45,463 bases of DNA from an uncultured Spirochaetaceae bacterium (GTDB lineage Bacteria > Spirochaetota > Spirochaetia > Treponematales > Treponemataceae): assembly GCA_902785455.1 (NCBI GenBank), contig CACZYY010000012.1, positions 470 through 45,932 of the forward strand. Direction: 5' to 3'. The position numbers were made by a program, and so were the translations under genes. Within the stretch, counting starts at the first letter, position 1. The number at the start of each line of letters is the position of its first letter. Below, in pieces: positions 24,448 to 33,338 of the stretch. A model generated the notes under the pieces. That model did not search any database. It saw only the letters and a list, made by a program, of their open reading frames with translations, and had not been told where the DNA came from.

Positions 24448-24596
24448 AAAATGGCGGGAGGGAGTGAAACGGCTTACGAAGACACTCGTTTTGTGCTGCC
24501 GCGTGAGCGGCAACCGTATATAGTTACGAGCACAAAACGCGTGTAGCATGCTAGCATGCGGCTTCGATAAGCCGTTTCACGACTGGAAGCCATTTT
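24448..24596. repeat. Multi-branched nested palindrome between the ureA leader and yczE
   Basis: Stems nest from outside in: AAAATGGC/GCCATTTT (24448-24455, 24589-24596); an exact 13-bp stem GTGAAACGGCTTA (24464-24476, 24568-24580); CGAAG/CTTCG; ACAC-x-CGTTTTGTGCT (24482-24497) with 24529-24544; inside it GCCGC-GTGA-GCGGC (24498-24511) and CGTA/TACG (24515-24528); and a separate 14-base palindrome GCATGCTAGCATGC (24546-24559). Together with the ureA leader it accounts for most of the 506 bases without a gene here. No coding potential is seen. Confidence 0.8.
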
Positions 24597-24683
24597 TAAA
24601 AGCAAACAGTTTATAATGCGGGAGTCCTGTCTGCCCCAGGATTTGCACTAACAAAAATTCAAATTCTAGTGTATTATTATAGT

Positions 24684-25346
24684 ATGAAATTTTCAGTAAA
24701 ACAGATTTTTGTTCCAAATTTCGGTAAAAGGCTCTCTTTTATGCTTCCAAGCATTATTTTGATGGGCGTTTTTGTCTCTATTCTCATGGAAATTGGCTGG
24801 GGAACCGATCCCGCAAGCTTCATGAATCAGAATATCGCCGCCCTTTTTGGCTGGAGCATGGGGAGAACGCAGGTTTCAGTCTATCTGATTATGCTCGTTT
24901 TTACGATTCTTTTTGGCGTGGAGATGATTGGTCTCGGAACTATCACAAATATGGTTGTAATCGGCTACACAATCGACTTCTGCCGCTGGATTTGGAAAAA
25001 CACCGGCTTTAACATAGTACTTTCAGAAGGAAATTTTGCCCTCCGCATTGGAATTTTTGCGCTTGCACTGCTTTTGTTCGCTCTCGTGGCAGCAATTTAC
25101 ATCAACGCAAAGATGGGAGTTTCGCCTTATGACGCAATCCCGAACATTTTAAGCAACTGGTTCAAGAAAGTTCCGTTTATCATCATAAGAATTGCGTTCG
25201 ATTTTAGCGCGGTGGGCCTCGGTGTCATTGCCGGAAAATTGAATCCAAACGGAATTCAAGGCTCCATCCTCGGTTCAATCCTGATGTCGATTTTGCTCGG
25301 TCCAATGATTACGATTGTTGCCCGCCCGCTCAAGAAGATTCTCTAG
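24684..25346 (+). CDS. YczE/YitT-like multi-spanning membrane protein
   Basis: 220 residues with about six membrane segments, e.g. MLPSIILMGVFVSILMEIGW and IGIFALALLLFALVAAIYI. GTDPASFMNQ and GVSPYDAIPN are a duplicated loop pattern (G-x-x-P) seen in the YczE family. The substrate is unknown. ATG 24684 is chosen over a GTG at 24669; TATTAT ends 6 bases before it and no Shine-Dalgarno is visible. The 3' end overlaps the converging cobQ fusion by 17 bases. Confidence 0.75.
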   Translation: MKFSVKQIFVPNFGKRLSFMLPSIILMGVFVSILMEIGWGTDPASFMNQNIAALFGWSMGRTQVSVYLIMLVFTILFGVEMIGLGTITNMVVIGYTIDFCRWIWKNTGFNIVLSEGNFALRIGIFALALLLFALVAAIYINAKMGVSPYDAIPNILSNWFKKVPFIIIRIAFDFSAVGLGVIAGKLNPNGIQGSILGSILMSILLGPMITIVARPLKKIL

Positions 25347-27936
25347 ACCCCATGATTTCATAAATTTTCTTCATGTCGAGATGCTTTCGAAGCGTTTTGG
25401 CAAGAAGATTGTATTGCGATTCCTTAAAATCCTGAATAGAACGAGAAGACATTTTTATGCCATCTGAAGATTTTTCGCCAGCGTTGATAATTTGTGACCA
25501 TTTTTCTGAAGAAATTCCCTTTCGCCCTGCAAGAATTTCTATAAATTTGTTGCAGAATTCAGTTTCGTCAAAAAGACCGTGAATGTACGTTCCAAAAACA
25601 TTGCCCGAAACAGCCCCATCAAGCTTAGTCTCTCCCGAAACCGAGTCCGTAATCCGAGAGAAATAACATTCTTTTGCCTCATCAATGAACTTCGTCTGTC
25701 CCATGTGGATTTCATACCCAGAAACAGGAAGCCCTGAAAGGCTTTGAAATAAATTCGGAACGGAAGAATTTTCGCCCAGAACAGTATTATTTTCCCCAAG
25801 AACAGATTTTTCCACTCTTCCAGAAACGCGGGTACGAGTTTTTTGGGAAGAAAACACTGTAGAAACAGGAAGCAGCGAAAGCCCGGAATATTCTTCAGAA
25901 TCACAAGCCCCATCAGCTTCAACAGAATCTTCCCCTACAACCAATTTCTCATTTCTCATTGCCAATTGCTCATCAAACAACTTTTCTCCGAGCATCTGGA
26001 ATCCGCCACAAATTCCTACGACAGGTGTGCCTTTCTTGGCTTCGGACTGGATGAGATCTGCAAGCCCGGAATCTTTAAGCCACTGTAAATCATCAGGCGT
26101 GTTTTTTGTTCCTGGAATGATTATGCCGTCTGGCGTTCCAAAATCTTTGGCGTCTGACACATAATACAAATTAACGTTTGTCAGGTTTTGAAGCGGAATA
26201 AAATCTGTAAAGTTAGAAATATGCGGCAAACGAACGACCGCTAGTTGAATTTCGTCCTTTTTATCTCGAAACTGTGTTAATATGTGCAAATTTGTAGACA
26301 GTGAATCTTCGTCATCTAGCTGAATTTTCATATATGGAAGCGTTCCGACACAAGGAATGCCAGTTTTTTCTTCGAGCATTCGGATTCCGCTGTCCAAAAT
26401 TGATTTATCACCACGGAATTTATTGATAACGAATCCTTTTACGCGGTTTCGCTCTTCTGGCGTAAGAAGCTCAATTGTTCCCAAAATCTGGGCAAAAACA
26501 CCGCCACGGTCAATGTCCGCAACCAAAATCACGGGACTGTCCGCCATTTTTGCCATGCCCATGTTCACGATGTCGTTTTCTTTGAGATTGATTTCGGCCG
26601 GACTTCCAGCACCTTCAATCACGATAATCTGATGCTCAATCGCAAGCTGATTATAAGCTTTCATGATGTGAGGCACGAGATTTTTTTTGTATGCAAAATA
26701 ATCTTTTGCCCCCATATCGCCCAAAACTTCACCGTTCACGATAACCTGACTTCCCGTGTCGCTGTTAGGTTTGAGCAGAATCGGGTTCATGAGCACGCTC
26801 GGCTCTACCCCGGCAGCTTCCGCCTGCATCACCTGAGCGCGCCCCATTTCAAGCCCTTCGTTCGTGACAAAAGAATTAAGGGCCATGTTCTGAGATTTGA
26901 AGGGTGCGACAGAAAATCCGTCCTGCTTGAAAATTCGGCACAACCCCGCAACCAGGAAAGATTTTCCTGCACTGGACATTGTGCCCTGCACCATGATTGG
27001 CAGGGAGCAATGGCGCAGCTGGCAAAAGTCGTGAGACGATTTTTGAGCGACTCTCGGTGAAGTCTGTGCCTGAACCGTGCCTGAGCCGCGCTCTTTTGGG
27101 GGCGTTACGGGGTCTCCCCGTAGAGGGGGTAGCGGAAAAGCTTTGCTTTGGAGCGAGGGGGAGACTTCTCCCTTTCTACAAAATTGCTTTACCAGACCAG
27201 CGTAAAATGTTTCGGCGTAATCCTGCTCCGAAAGATTGTAGAGCGCGCAAATCTGATTTTTACACTTGTCTTCGTTCTGGGAAAGCTCGGTGATTTCTTC
27301 AGGCCCGATGCACAGAACACGATGAGAAATTTTAAGCGCAAGATCAACTTCATGCATGGAAGCAATTATCGTCACACCCTGTACGCTCAGTTTTTGGAGG
27401 ATTTTGAGAAGCTCAAGCCGCCATTTTATATCCAGATAGCTTGTCGGTTCATCCAAAACCAAAACCTTTGGGTTCTGGCACAAGGCACGCGCAAACATTA
27501 TCCGCTGTTTTTGGCCGTCACTAACCTTCATAAAGTCTTTGTGAGCATAATCCTGCGCCTGAACAAGCGAAATCGCTTCATCAATCTTTTTTTCATCCTC
27601 GTCTTTAAGGACTGAAAAGCGACCCGTAAATGGATAACGACCCGAACTGACCACATCACGGCAAGTCATCAGCTCCGGCTTTATTGGAACCGTGAGCAGA
27701 GCCGAAACCTGCCTGGACAAATCTTTGAGAGAAAGAGAATTTAAATTTGCCCCATCAAGAAAAACTGCCCCTTCGACTGGAGAAAGTTCTTTAATCAGGG
27801 TTTTAATAAGGGTGGATTTTCCTGAACCGTTTGGCCCGATAAGCGTAAGAATCTCGCCCCTCTTGACTTGAAGAGAAAACGGCTTTTGAAGAGGGGCTTT
27901 GTCATAACCGACGGAGAGATTCTTAAATTCAATCAT
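25330..27936 (-). CDS. btuD-cobQ: Fusion of a cobalamin-type ABC ATPase (BtuD) and cobyric acid synthase (CobQ/CbiP)
   Basis: 868 residues. Residues 1-250 form a FecE/BtuD-type ABC ATPase: Walker A GPNGSGKST, signature VSDGQKQRIMFAR, Walker B VLVLDEPTSYLD, ASMHEVDLAL. Residues about 310-868 are cobyric acid synthase, which amidates four side chains: VQGTMSSAGKSFLVAGL, FKSQNMALNSFVT, EGAGSPAEINL, the GATase Cys in GICGGFQMLG, SGYEIHMG and TYIHGLFD. The linker (252-304) is encoded by a palindromic element. Another insert (about 655-735) has AATGAGA repeats and a duplicated S-V-L-G-E-N. No stop interrupts it. The likely permease and binding protein genes lie at 33339 and 36633. Confidence 0.9.
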   Translation of the reverse strand: MIEFKNLSVGYDKAPLQKPFSLQVKRGEILTLIGPNGSGKSTLIKTLIKELSPVEGAVFLDGANLNSLSLKDLSRQVSALLTVPIKPELMTCRDVVSSGRYPFTGRFSVLKDEDEKKIDEAISLVQAQDYAHKDFMKVSDGQKQRIMFARALCQNPKVLVLDEPTSYLDIKWRLELLKILQKLSVQGVTIIASMHEVDLALKISHRVLCIGPEEITELSQNEDKCKNQICALYNLSEQDYAETFYAGLVKQFCRKGEVSPSLQSKAFPLPPLRGDPVTPPKERGSGTVQAQTSPRVAQKSSHDFCQLRHCSLPIMVQGTMSSAGKSFLVAGLCRIFKQDGFSVAPFKSQNMALNSFVTNEGLEMGRAQVMQAEAAGVEPSVLMNPILLKPNSDTGSQVIVNGEVLGDMGAKDYFAYKKNLVPHIMKAYNQLAIEHQIIVIEGAGSPAEINLKENDIVNMGMAKMADSPVILVADIDRGGVFAQILGTIELLTPEERNRVKGFVINKFRGDKSILDSGIRMLEEKTGIPCVGTLPYMKIQLDDEDSLSTNLHILTQFRDKKDEIQLAVVRLPHISNFTDFIPLQNLTNVNLYYVSDAKDFGTPDGIIIPGTKNTPDDLQWLKDSGLADLIQSEAKKGTPVVGICGGFQMLGEKLFDEQLAMRNEKLVVGEDSVEADGACDSEEYSGLSLLPVSTVFSSQKTRTRVSGRVEKSVLGENNTVLGENSSVPNLFQSLSGLPVSGYEIHMGQTKFIDEAKECYFSRITDSVSGETKLDGAVSGNVFGTYIHGLFDETEFCNKFIEILAGRKGISSEKWSQIINAGEKSSDGIKMSSRSIQDFKESQYNLLAKTLRKHLDMKKIYEIMGSRESS
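27012..27180 (+). repeat. Palindromic element at the BtuD-CobQ junction
   Basis: On the plus strand, opposite to the gene: stem 27024-27032/27036-27044 (loop GAG, one G-T), GAGCGACTCTCGGTGAAG, hairpin 27055-27077, an exact ACGGGG-TCT-CCCCGT hairpin at 27107-27121, and AGAGGGGGTAGCGGAAAAG at 27122-27140 with AAAGC-TTT-GCTTT. It shares both modules and their order with the cbiA copy. It is translated through in a frame different from that used in cobU. Confidence 0.78.
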
Positions 27937-27944
27937 TTATAAAG

Positions 27945-28331
27945 TTATTTCTTCTTGATGATAAGGTTGCCGTTTGCATCGACGGAAATATCATTTGCTT
28001 TGACGGCAAGCGAATGGCTGTCCCACTCGTCTTTCTGGATATTACCGAATCCGATTGCTGAAATTCTCTGGTCGTAGAACTGAACGTCAGCGTTGATGAA
28101 GAGCAGACCAACGCCTTTTGGCTCGCGAAGCTCAAGATTTTTAACCTTTTCACGTGGAATGTACAATACGATATCGTTATTCTCGACTGTGAATGAAGAG
28201 CTGATATATAAGCCTTTTCCGTTGAGGAACTTTTCGACATTTGATTTAATTGATTCCTTTGTAATTGGCTCTGCGAATGCACTGAAAGCACACAAAGCGA
28301 GGAAAGCACCAAAGATGATTGATTTTTTCAT
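27945..28331 (-). CDS. Small exported protein of unknown function
   Basis: 128 residues. A type I signal peptide (MKKSIIFGAFLALCAFSAFA, cleavage before E21) is followed by a beta-rich domain: ENNDIVLYIPREKVKNLEL, GVGLLFINADVQFYDQ, and a C-terminal ISVDANGNLIIKKK. The start at 28331 is chosen by the signal peptide and AAGGAA upstream rather than the longer frame. I do not recognise the family. It is 8 bases upstream of the btuD-cobQ start on the same strand, so it may share that transcript. Confidence 0.7.
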   Translation of the reverse strand: MKKSIIFGAFLALCAFSAFAEPITKESIKSNVEKFLNGKGLYISSSFTVENNDIVLYIPREKVKNLELREPKGVGLLFINADVQFYDQRISAIGFGNIQKDEWDSHSLAVKANDISVDANGNLIIKKK

Positions 28332-28416
28332 AAGTATATTCCTTAAACCTCCGCGATAACGGTACTGCATTTAAACCTGCAGATATCGATATTTTAATAC
28401 TATTTATAGAAAAGGT

Positions 28417-29355
28417 CTACCTCGTGCTTTTGTCGTATGGAATTCCTTCTGCTTTTGGAGCACGGGATTTTTTGGATGTGAACGCAAGCACTACAAGCGA
28501 AATAATATACGGAAGCATTTTATATATATCGCCCGGAACAAGATGCGTGAGCACGTCGAAAGCGGAATATGTGTCGGCCACCGCACGGAATGCACCAAAA
28601 AGAACGGCGCTGGCAGCAATTCGGAGTGGATTCCACTGACCAAAAATCATGACGGCAAGGGCCAAAAAACCTGCACCAGCGACTCCGTACATAAAATCCC
28701 ACTGGGAATTTGCAGCCGTGATATAAATTACGCCGCCAATTCCACCGCAAAATCCTGAAAGCAGAACGCCTGCATACCGCATTTTGTAAACATTGATTCC
28801 TGCACTGTCGGCCGCCTGCGGAAATTCGCCACAAGCCATGAGCCTGAGCCCAAATCTTGTTTTGAAAAGAATTATGTAAGCAGCGATAATCAGGAAAATC
28901 GTGAGAATCATGTAGATGTTGAATTCAGAACCGAACGCTTTAATCAAAAAAACTTTGCGAGTCTGAATATAGTCAATGATTGCAGAAGGATTCTGGCCTG
29001 CCGACTGTGCGTTATTATAAGCCTTTACGATAACGACTCCAGCAGCCGTTGCAAGCATGTTCATGGCCGTACCGACCAAAGTCTGGTCTGCCTTAAAATT
29101 AATGGCCGCAACCGCAAGCAAAAGCGAATACAACATTCCGAAAATAACGCTTACAAGTAAAGTCAGAAAAACAATCACAAAACCAGGAAGATTTGGAGAA
29201 AGAGCATGAAGCACGAAAGCACCGCCCAAAGCTCCCATAACCATTACACCCTCAAGACCGAGGTTGATGGTACCGCTTCGTTCACAGAACATTCCGCCAA
29301 AAGCGACAAAAATCAGGACAGAAGCATAAATCAACGTGTACTGAACTAACAGCAT
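28417..29355 (-). CDS. nupQ: Nucleoside ABC transporter permease, NupQ type
   Basis: 312 residues, about eight membrane helices, of the ribose/nucleoside BPD_transp_2 family. Typical features: FGGMFCERSGTINLGLEGVM near residue 18, LVGTAMNMLATAAGV, KTRFGLRLMACGEFPQAADSAG, and FMYGVAGAGFLALAVMIFGQWNP. It overlaps nupP by 10 bases. With NupP and NupO it imports purine nucleosides captured by BmpA. Confidence 0.9.
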   Translation of the reverse strand: MLLVQYTLIYASVLIFVAFGGMFCERSGTINLGLEGVMVMGALGGAFVLHALSPNLPGFVIVFLTLLVSVIFGMLYSLLLAVAAINFKADQTLVGTAMNMLATAAGVVIVKAYNNAQSAGQNPSAIIDYIQTRKVFLIKAFGSEFNIYMILTIFLIIAAYIILFKTRFGLRLMACGEFPQAADSAGINVYKMRYAGVLLSGFCGGIGGVIYITAANSQWDFMYGVAGAGFLALAVMIFGQWNPLRIAASAVLFGAFRAVADTYSAFDVLTHLVPGDIYKMLPYIISLVVLAFTSKKSRAPKAEGIPYDKSTR

Positions 29356-30443
29356 TTTCGTTTCTCCCCTATGAGTTTAGAAATCAAAGTTTTTAAAAGG
29401 AACATGAATGCACATGAATAAATGATTATCGAAGAAATCAAGTCGGCAATCTGAGGGTTAAAATATTTGGTATCGATAAAACTGCCGCCCTGAGTGATAT
29501 GCTGAATGAAAAATCCTGCAAAAATTACGCCGATTGGATTGAGCCCGCCAAGGAAAGCAACCGCGATACCGTTAAAGCCCATTCCCGGAACAACAGAAGC
29601 TGTCTTCCACGGCTGAATATCGGTAAGGTAATACAATGCGGCCGCAAGCCCTGCAATCGCACCGGAAAGAGCCATTGTGAGTATGATGTTCTTTTTGTCC
29701 TTCATGCCGGCATATTTTGCGGCGTGTTTGTTGAGACCCGTCGCACGAAGCTCATATCCGATTGTAGTTTTTGACAGAACAATATGAATTACAACCGCAA
29801 CGATAATTGTAACTGGAATTGCGATTGAAACATAAGGATTGTCATGAAAAATTGAACCAAGCCCTAAAGTAGGAATAATTGACTGAGGAGAACGCTCAGC
29901 AATTGAATAAGTCTCCGAACGTGAAATATTCATTGTGATTTCGTTCTGAAGAAGCACGTTTACCAGATAAAGAGAAATCCAGTTGAGCATAATTCCGGCA
30001 ATTACTTCGTTCACATTGCAAAAAGCTTTTAAAAGACCTGCGATGCAAGCCCACAATGCAGCACTGAGCATGGCAAGAAGAATGCAAACAAACCACGGAA
30101 GATGAAATGCGAGGGCTGCCCACAAGGAAATGCCGATACCGATACAATACTGACCTGCAATACCTATATTAAAAAGACCAGATTTGTAAGCGAAAAGAAC
30201 ACCGATTCCACACAAAATCAGGGGAACTGATTTTACCAGAGTTTGACCGAAGTAATAAAGCTGCTTGCCACCGTTCCTATAATATAGAAAGTTTTTGAGA
30301 ATTACGCTAATTGCTTTGGGAGCGTGCTCAGCGTTGATAATCAAAAGAATTATGAACCCGACGATGATTCCAATTATTGAACATAAGACGGCCGCCATAA
30401 TTGAACGGAATGCCTCACTTACGAAGATTTTTTTTAGTCTCAT
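29346..30443 (-). CDS. nupP: Nucleoside ABC transporter permease, NupP type
   Basis: 365 residues with about ten membrane helices: KSGLFNIGIAGQYCIGIG, NEVIAGIMLNWISLYLVN, TTIGYELRATGLNKHAAKYAG, VPGMGFNGIAVAFLGGLNP. It is the second permease subunit and overlaps nupO by 4 bases at its start. It has the longer N-terminal region that distinguishes NupP from NupQ. Confidence 0.9.
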   Translation of the reverse strand: MRLKKIFVSEAFRSIMAAVLCSIIGIIVGFIILLIINAEHAPKAISVILKNFLYYRNGGKQLYYFGQTLVKSVPLILCGIGVLFAYKSGLFNIGIAGQYCIGIGISLWAALAFHLPWFVCILLAMLSAALWACIAGLLKAFCNVNEVIAGIMLNWISLYLVNVLLQNEITMNISRSETYSIAERSPQSIIPTLGLGSIFHDNPYVSIAIPVTIIVAVVIHIVLSKTTIGYELRATGLNKHAAKYAGMKDKKNIILTMALSGAIAGLAAALYYLTDIQPWKTASVVPGMGFNGIAVAFLGGLNPIGVIFAGFFIQHITQGGSFIDTKYFNPQIADLISSIIIYSCAFMFLLKTLISKLIGEKRKCC

Positions 30444-31996
30444 TGTGCAATCTCCTGATTTTGTTTCTGACGTTTTGCACCTGCCATATACAAACCAAGC
30501 TCTTCTGGTGCAGTTGTTTTTGGATCAAGCTCACCTACGATTTCACCCTCATACATTACAAGAATGCGGTCACTGAGGTTCAAAACTTCTTCAAGCTCAT
30601 ATGAAACAAGCAGAACGGCCTTTCCAGCATCACGGTCAGCAATAATTGCTTTGTGAAGATACTCAATTGCGCCCACGTCAAGGCCACGGGTAGGCTGAAC
30701 TGCAATCAAAAGTTTGTGATCCTTTGAAAGCTCGCGAGCTACGATTGCCTTCTGCTGATTGCCGCCGGACATGGAGCGAGCGATTGTTTTGTTGCCCTGC
30801 CCGCTTCTTACGTCAAAAGCATCAATCAATTTTTGAGAATATTCTGAAACGGCTTTATTTTTGATGAATGTAAAATGCTGGAATTCCTGTGACCAGTAAC
30901 GCTGCAGGACCATGTTCTGTTCTAGAGTGTAATCAAGGACAAGGCCGTGCTTGTGGCGATCTTCCGGAACATGGCTTAAGCCCGCAATGCTTTTATCGCG
31001 GATTGATTTTTTAGTTATATCCGTGCCATCAAGCAGAATTTTTGTGTTGTGATTTTGAACGATTTTTTCAAGGCCTGTCAGCCCCTGAATGAATTCTGAC
31101 TGACCGTTACCGTCGATTCCGGCGATACAGACGATTTCTCCGGCATGAACCTGAAGACTTACGTCGTTTACAGCAAGCATTTTGTGGAGTTTGCTTTCTA
31201 CACAAAGATGCTGTACGTCAAGAATAACTTTGCCAGGCACCGAAGGCTTTTTCTGAACGGTGAACTGAACGTCACGACCAACCATCATCCGGCTGAGTTC
31301 TTCTTTATTTGTCTCTGAAATGTTTACCGTACCGATATAGCGGCCTTTGCACAAAACTGAGCAGCGATCGGCAACTTCCATAATTTCATTAAGCTTGTGA
31401 GTGATGAAAAGAATTGATTTGCCCTCTTCAGCAAGAAGCTTCATGACATTCATCAATTCTTTAATTTCCTGTGGTGTAAGAACAGCCGTCGGCTCATCAA
31501 AAATAAGGATGTCATTGTTGCGATAAAGCATTTTGAGGATTTCGACACGCTGCTGCATTCCCACTGTGATATCCTCGATTTTGGCATCAGGGTCAATTTG
31601 AAGGCCATAAACATTGCTGAGAGAAACGACTCTCTTGCGGGCACTTTCACGATCAACCAGACCATGCTTCATTGTTTCGCAGCCGAGAATAATATTATCA
31701 AGGACTGTAAACACTTCAACAAGCTTGAAGTGCTGGTGCACCATGCCGATATGAAGGGCAGTAGCATCATTGGGATTTCTGATTTGAACTTTCTGTCCGT
31801 TCTTGCGGATTTCGCCCTCTTCCGGCTGATAAAGACCAAAAAGAACGCTCATGAGTGTTGACTTGCCCGCACCATTTTCACCGAGCAGGGCATGAATCTC
31901 ACCTTTCTTTAGCTGCAGAGTAATATCATCATTAGCAACGATTCCAGGAAACCGCTTGGTGATATGCAGCATCTCAATAATGTATTCTTCGCTCAT
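30440..31996 (-). CDS. nupO: Nucleoside ABC transporter ATP-binding protein, NupO type
   Basis: 518 residues, two ABC domains in tandem as in the ribose/nucleoside family. First domain: GENGAGKSTLM, VGMQQRVEILKML, LIFDEPTAVL. Second domain: GIDGNGQSEFIQGL (non-canonical Walker A), SGGNQQKAIVAREL, AVQPTRGLDVG. The degenerate second site is usual for this family. It is preceded by AAGGAT and a TATAAT (32015-32020), so it starts its own transcript, separate from bmpA. Confidence 0.93.
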   Translation of the reverse strand: MSEEYIIEMLHITKRFPGIVANDDITLQLKKGEIHALLGENGAGKSTLMSVLFGLYQPEEGEIRKNGQKVQIRNPNDATALHIGMVHQHFKLVEVFTVLDNIILGCETMKHGLVDRESARKRVVSLSNVYGLQIDPDAKIEDITVGMQQRVEILKMLYRNNDILIFDEPTAVLTPQEIKELMNVMKLLAEEGKSILFITHKLNEIMEVADRCSVLCKGRYIGTVNISETNKEELSRMMVGRDVQFTVQKKPSVPGKVILDVQHLCVESKLHKMLAVNDVSLQVHAGEIVCIAGIDGNGQSEFIQGLTGLEKIVQNHNTKILLDGTDITKKSIRDKSIAGLSHVPEDRHKHGLVLDYTLEQNMVLQRYWSQEFQHFTFIKNKAVSEYSQKLIDAFDVRSGQGNKTIARSMSGGNQQKAIVARELSKDHKLLIAVQPTRGLDVGAIEYLHKAIIADRDAGKAVLLVSYELEEVLNLSDRILVMYEGEIVGELDPKTTAPEELGLYMAGAKRQKQNQEIAQ

Positions 31997-32014
31997 ATTA
32001 AACCTATCCTTCCT

Positions 32015-32020
32015 ATTATA
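32015..32020 (-). promoter_or_regulatory. -10 hexamer of the nupOPQ operon
   Basis: TATAAT on the minus strand, 19 bases before the nupO start region. No convincing -35 is seen at 16-18 bases upstream. The bmpA terminator lies further upstream at 32092-32125, consistent with a separate start. Confidence 0.4.
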
Positions 32021-32091
32021 ACCGAAATTTAAAAGAAAAGAAGCCTGTAAAATGATTAATTCGCAAAAATTATTTTAATGTACGCGGAAAT

Positions 32092-32125
32092 AAAAAAGCG
32101 TGAACCCTAAAAAGATTCACGCCAT
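32092..32125 (-). terminator. Terminator of bmpA
   Basis: On the minus strand GCGTGAA pairs with TTCACGC across a 10-base loop and is followed by TTTTTTATTT. It lies about 30 bases after the bmpA stop and limits read-through into nupO. Confidence 0.85.
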
Positions 32126-32154
32126 GTTAATAGAATCAGAAATTAAAAAACGAT

Positions 32155-33258
32155 TTATTTGATGTTCTGATATGTGTTTACTTTAATAGAAACAGCAGGA
32201 AGAGCATCGATTGAGTCTGAAATTGTGATAGATTTTGAATAAACTTCTGTAACGAGCTTCTGATAATCAGAAACTGTGAAATTCTTCATTGTCCATGAGT
32301 TAACCGGGAGACCAACATAGTTTGCAGAAAGATCTGAACCAGAAACGAGTCCGAGAGAAGAAACCTGGCCTGCATAAGTATCCCAGCTGTTGTTCTGAAT
32401 TGCTGTAAGGACAGCGTTTACAGTAGCACCCAAGCCCTTCATTGCAGAAGTAACGTGCATTCCCTCGCCGTAGCTGTTAATCTGAGCAGACTGATCGACA
32501 TCAACACCAATTACTTTGCCGTTAACTTTTGCAGCAGCCTCACAAGCTGAAGTCCAGATACCGCCACCACAAGCGAAAACAACCTCTACACCACGATTTT
32601 TATACCAGCCGTCCATTGTAGCTGTGATTGTCTGATCACCGTAGAACTGACCGCCGTAAACATACTCAACTGTAACATCGTTAGCAACACCAAGCTCTTC
32701 TGCAGCTTTGTTTGCGCCCTGAACGAAACCGAATCCAAAGCGAATTACAGCAGGAACAGCCATGCCGCCCAAGAAACCGAGATGGCGATAACCTTCTTTT
32801 ACAGCTGCGTAACCAGCAAAGAATCCAGGAATTTCCTCGGCATAAACCGCACAGAAAACGTTTGAAGGAACTTCGCTTCCACCCAAATCACCTTTGCTGA
32901 TGTCAAGGCCGATGAATTTTGCATCAGAATAATCTTTTGCAACTTTTGTAATTGCCTCTCCAAACAAGAAGCCAGGAAGAACGATTACATTGTATCCGTC
33001 CTGATAAGCGGCATCAATTGAAGCGATTCGGTCAGCTGTTGAGTCACCAGCCGGTTTGTAATACTGGAAATCAAGCTTGGCAGAATCAGCATAATCCTTA
33101 CATGCCTGATAAGTTGTCTGGTTGAAAGACTGGTCAGTAATATCACCAGAGTCTGTAACCATTGCGATGCGGAGAGTTGTTTTGCTTGCTGCTTTTTTGT
33201 TGCATCCAAAGAAACAGAGTGAAACTGCCATCATCGCGAAAAGCATAATCTTTTTCAT
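32155..33258 (-). CDS. bmpA: BmpA/PnrA-type nucleoside-binding lipoprotein
   Basis: 367 residues. A lipoprotein signal ends at Cys19 (SLCFFGC). The mature part is the Bmp (basic membrane protein) family: RIAMVTDSGDITDQSFNQ, DGYNVIVLPGFLFGEAI, FVQGANKAAEELG, VFACGGGIWTSACEAA and GVDVDQSAQINSYG. In Treponema pallidum the homologue PnrA binds purine nucleosides. Start 33258 follows GGAGG by 6 bases. It has its own promoter and terminator, so the binding protein can be made in excess of the transporter. Confidence 0.93.
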   Translation of the reverse strand: MKKIMLFAMMAVSLCFFGCNKKAASKTTLRIAMVTDSGDITDQSFNQTTYQACKDYADSAKLDFQYYKPAGDSTADRIASIDAAYQDGYNVIVLPGFLFGEAITKVAKDYSDAKFIGLDISKGDLGGSEVPSNVFCAVYAEEIPGFFAGYAAVKEGYRHLGFLGGMAVPAVIRFGFGFVQGANKAAEELGVANDVTVEYVYGGQFYGDQTITATMDGWYKNRGVEVVFACGGGIWTSACEAAAKVNGKVIGVDVDQSAQINSYGEGMHVTSAMKGLGATVNAVLTAIQNNSWDTYAGQVSSLGLVSGSDLSANYVGLPVNSWTMKNFTVSDYQKLVTEVYSKSITISDSIDALPAVSIKVNTYQNIK

Positions 33259-33298
33259 TTTTTCCTCCAAGAAATTATTATGAAATTTTCAGTAAATA

Positions 33299-33327
33299 AT
33301 TATACCGAATACAAACCAGTGTGTCAT
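33299..33327 (-). promoter_or_regulatory. Promoter of bmpA
   Basis: ATGACA (33322-33327), 17-base spacer, TATAAT (33299-33304) on the minus strand, about 40 bases upstream of the ATG. Confidence 0.65.
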
Positions 33328-33338
33328 TACAAAGAATA

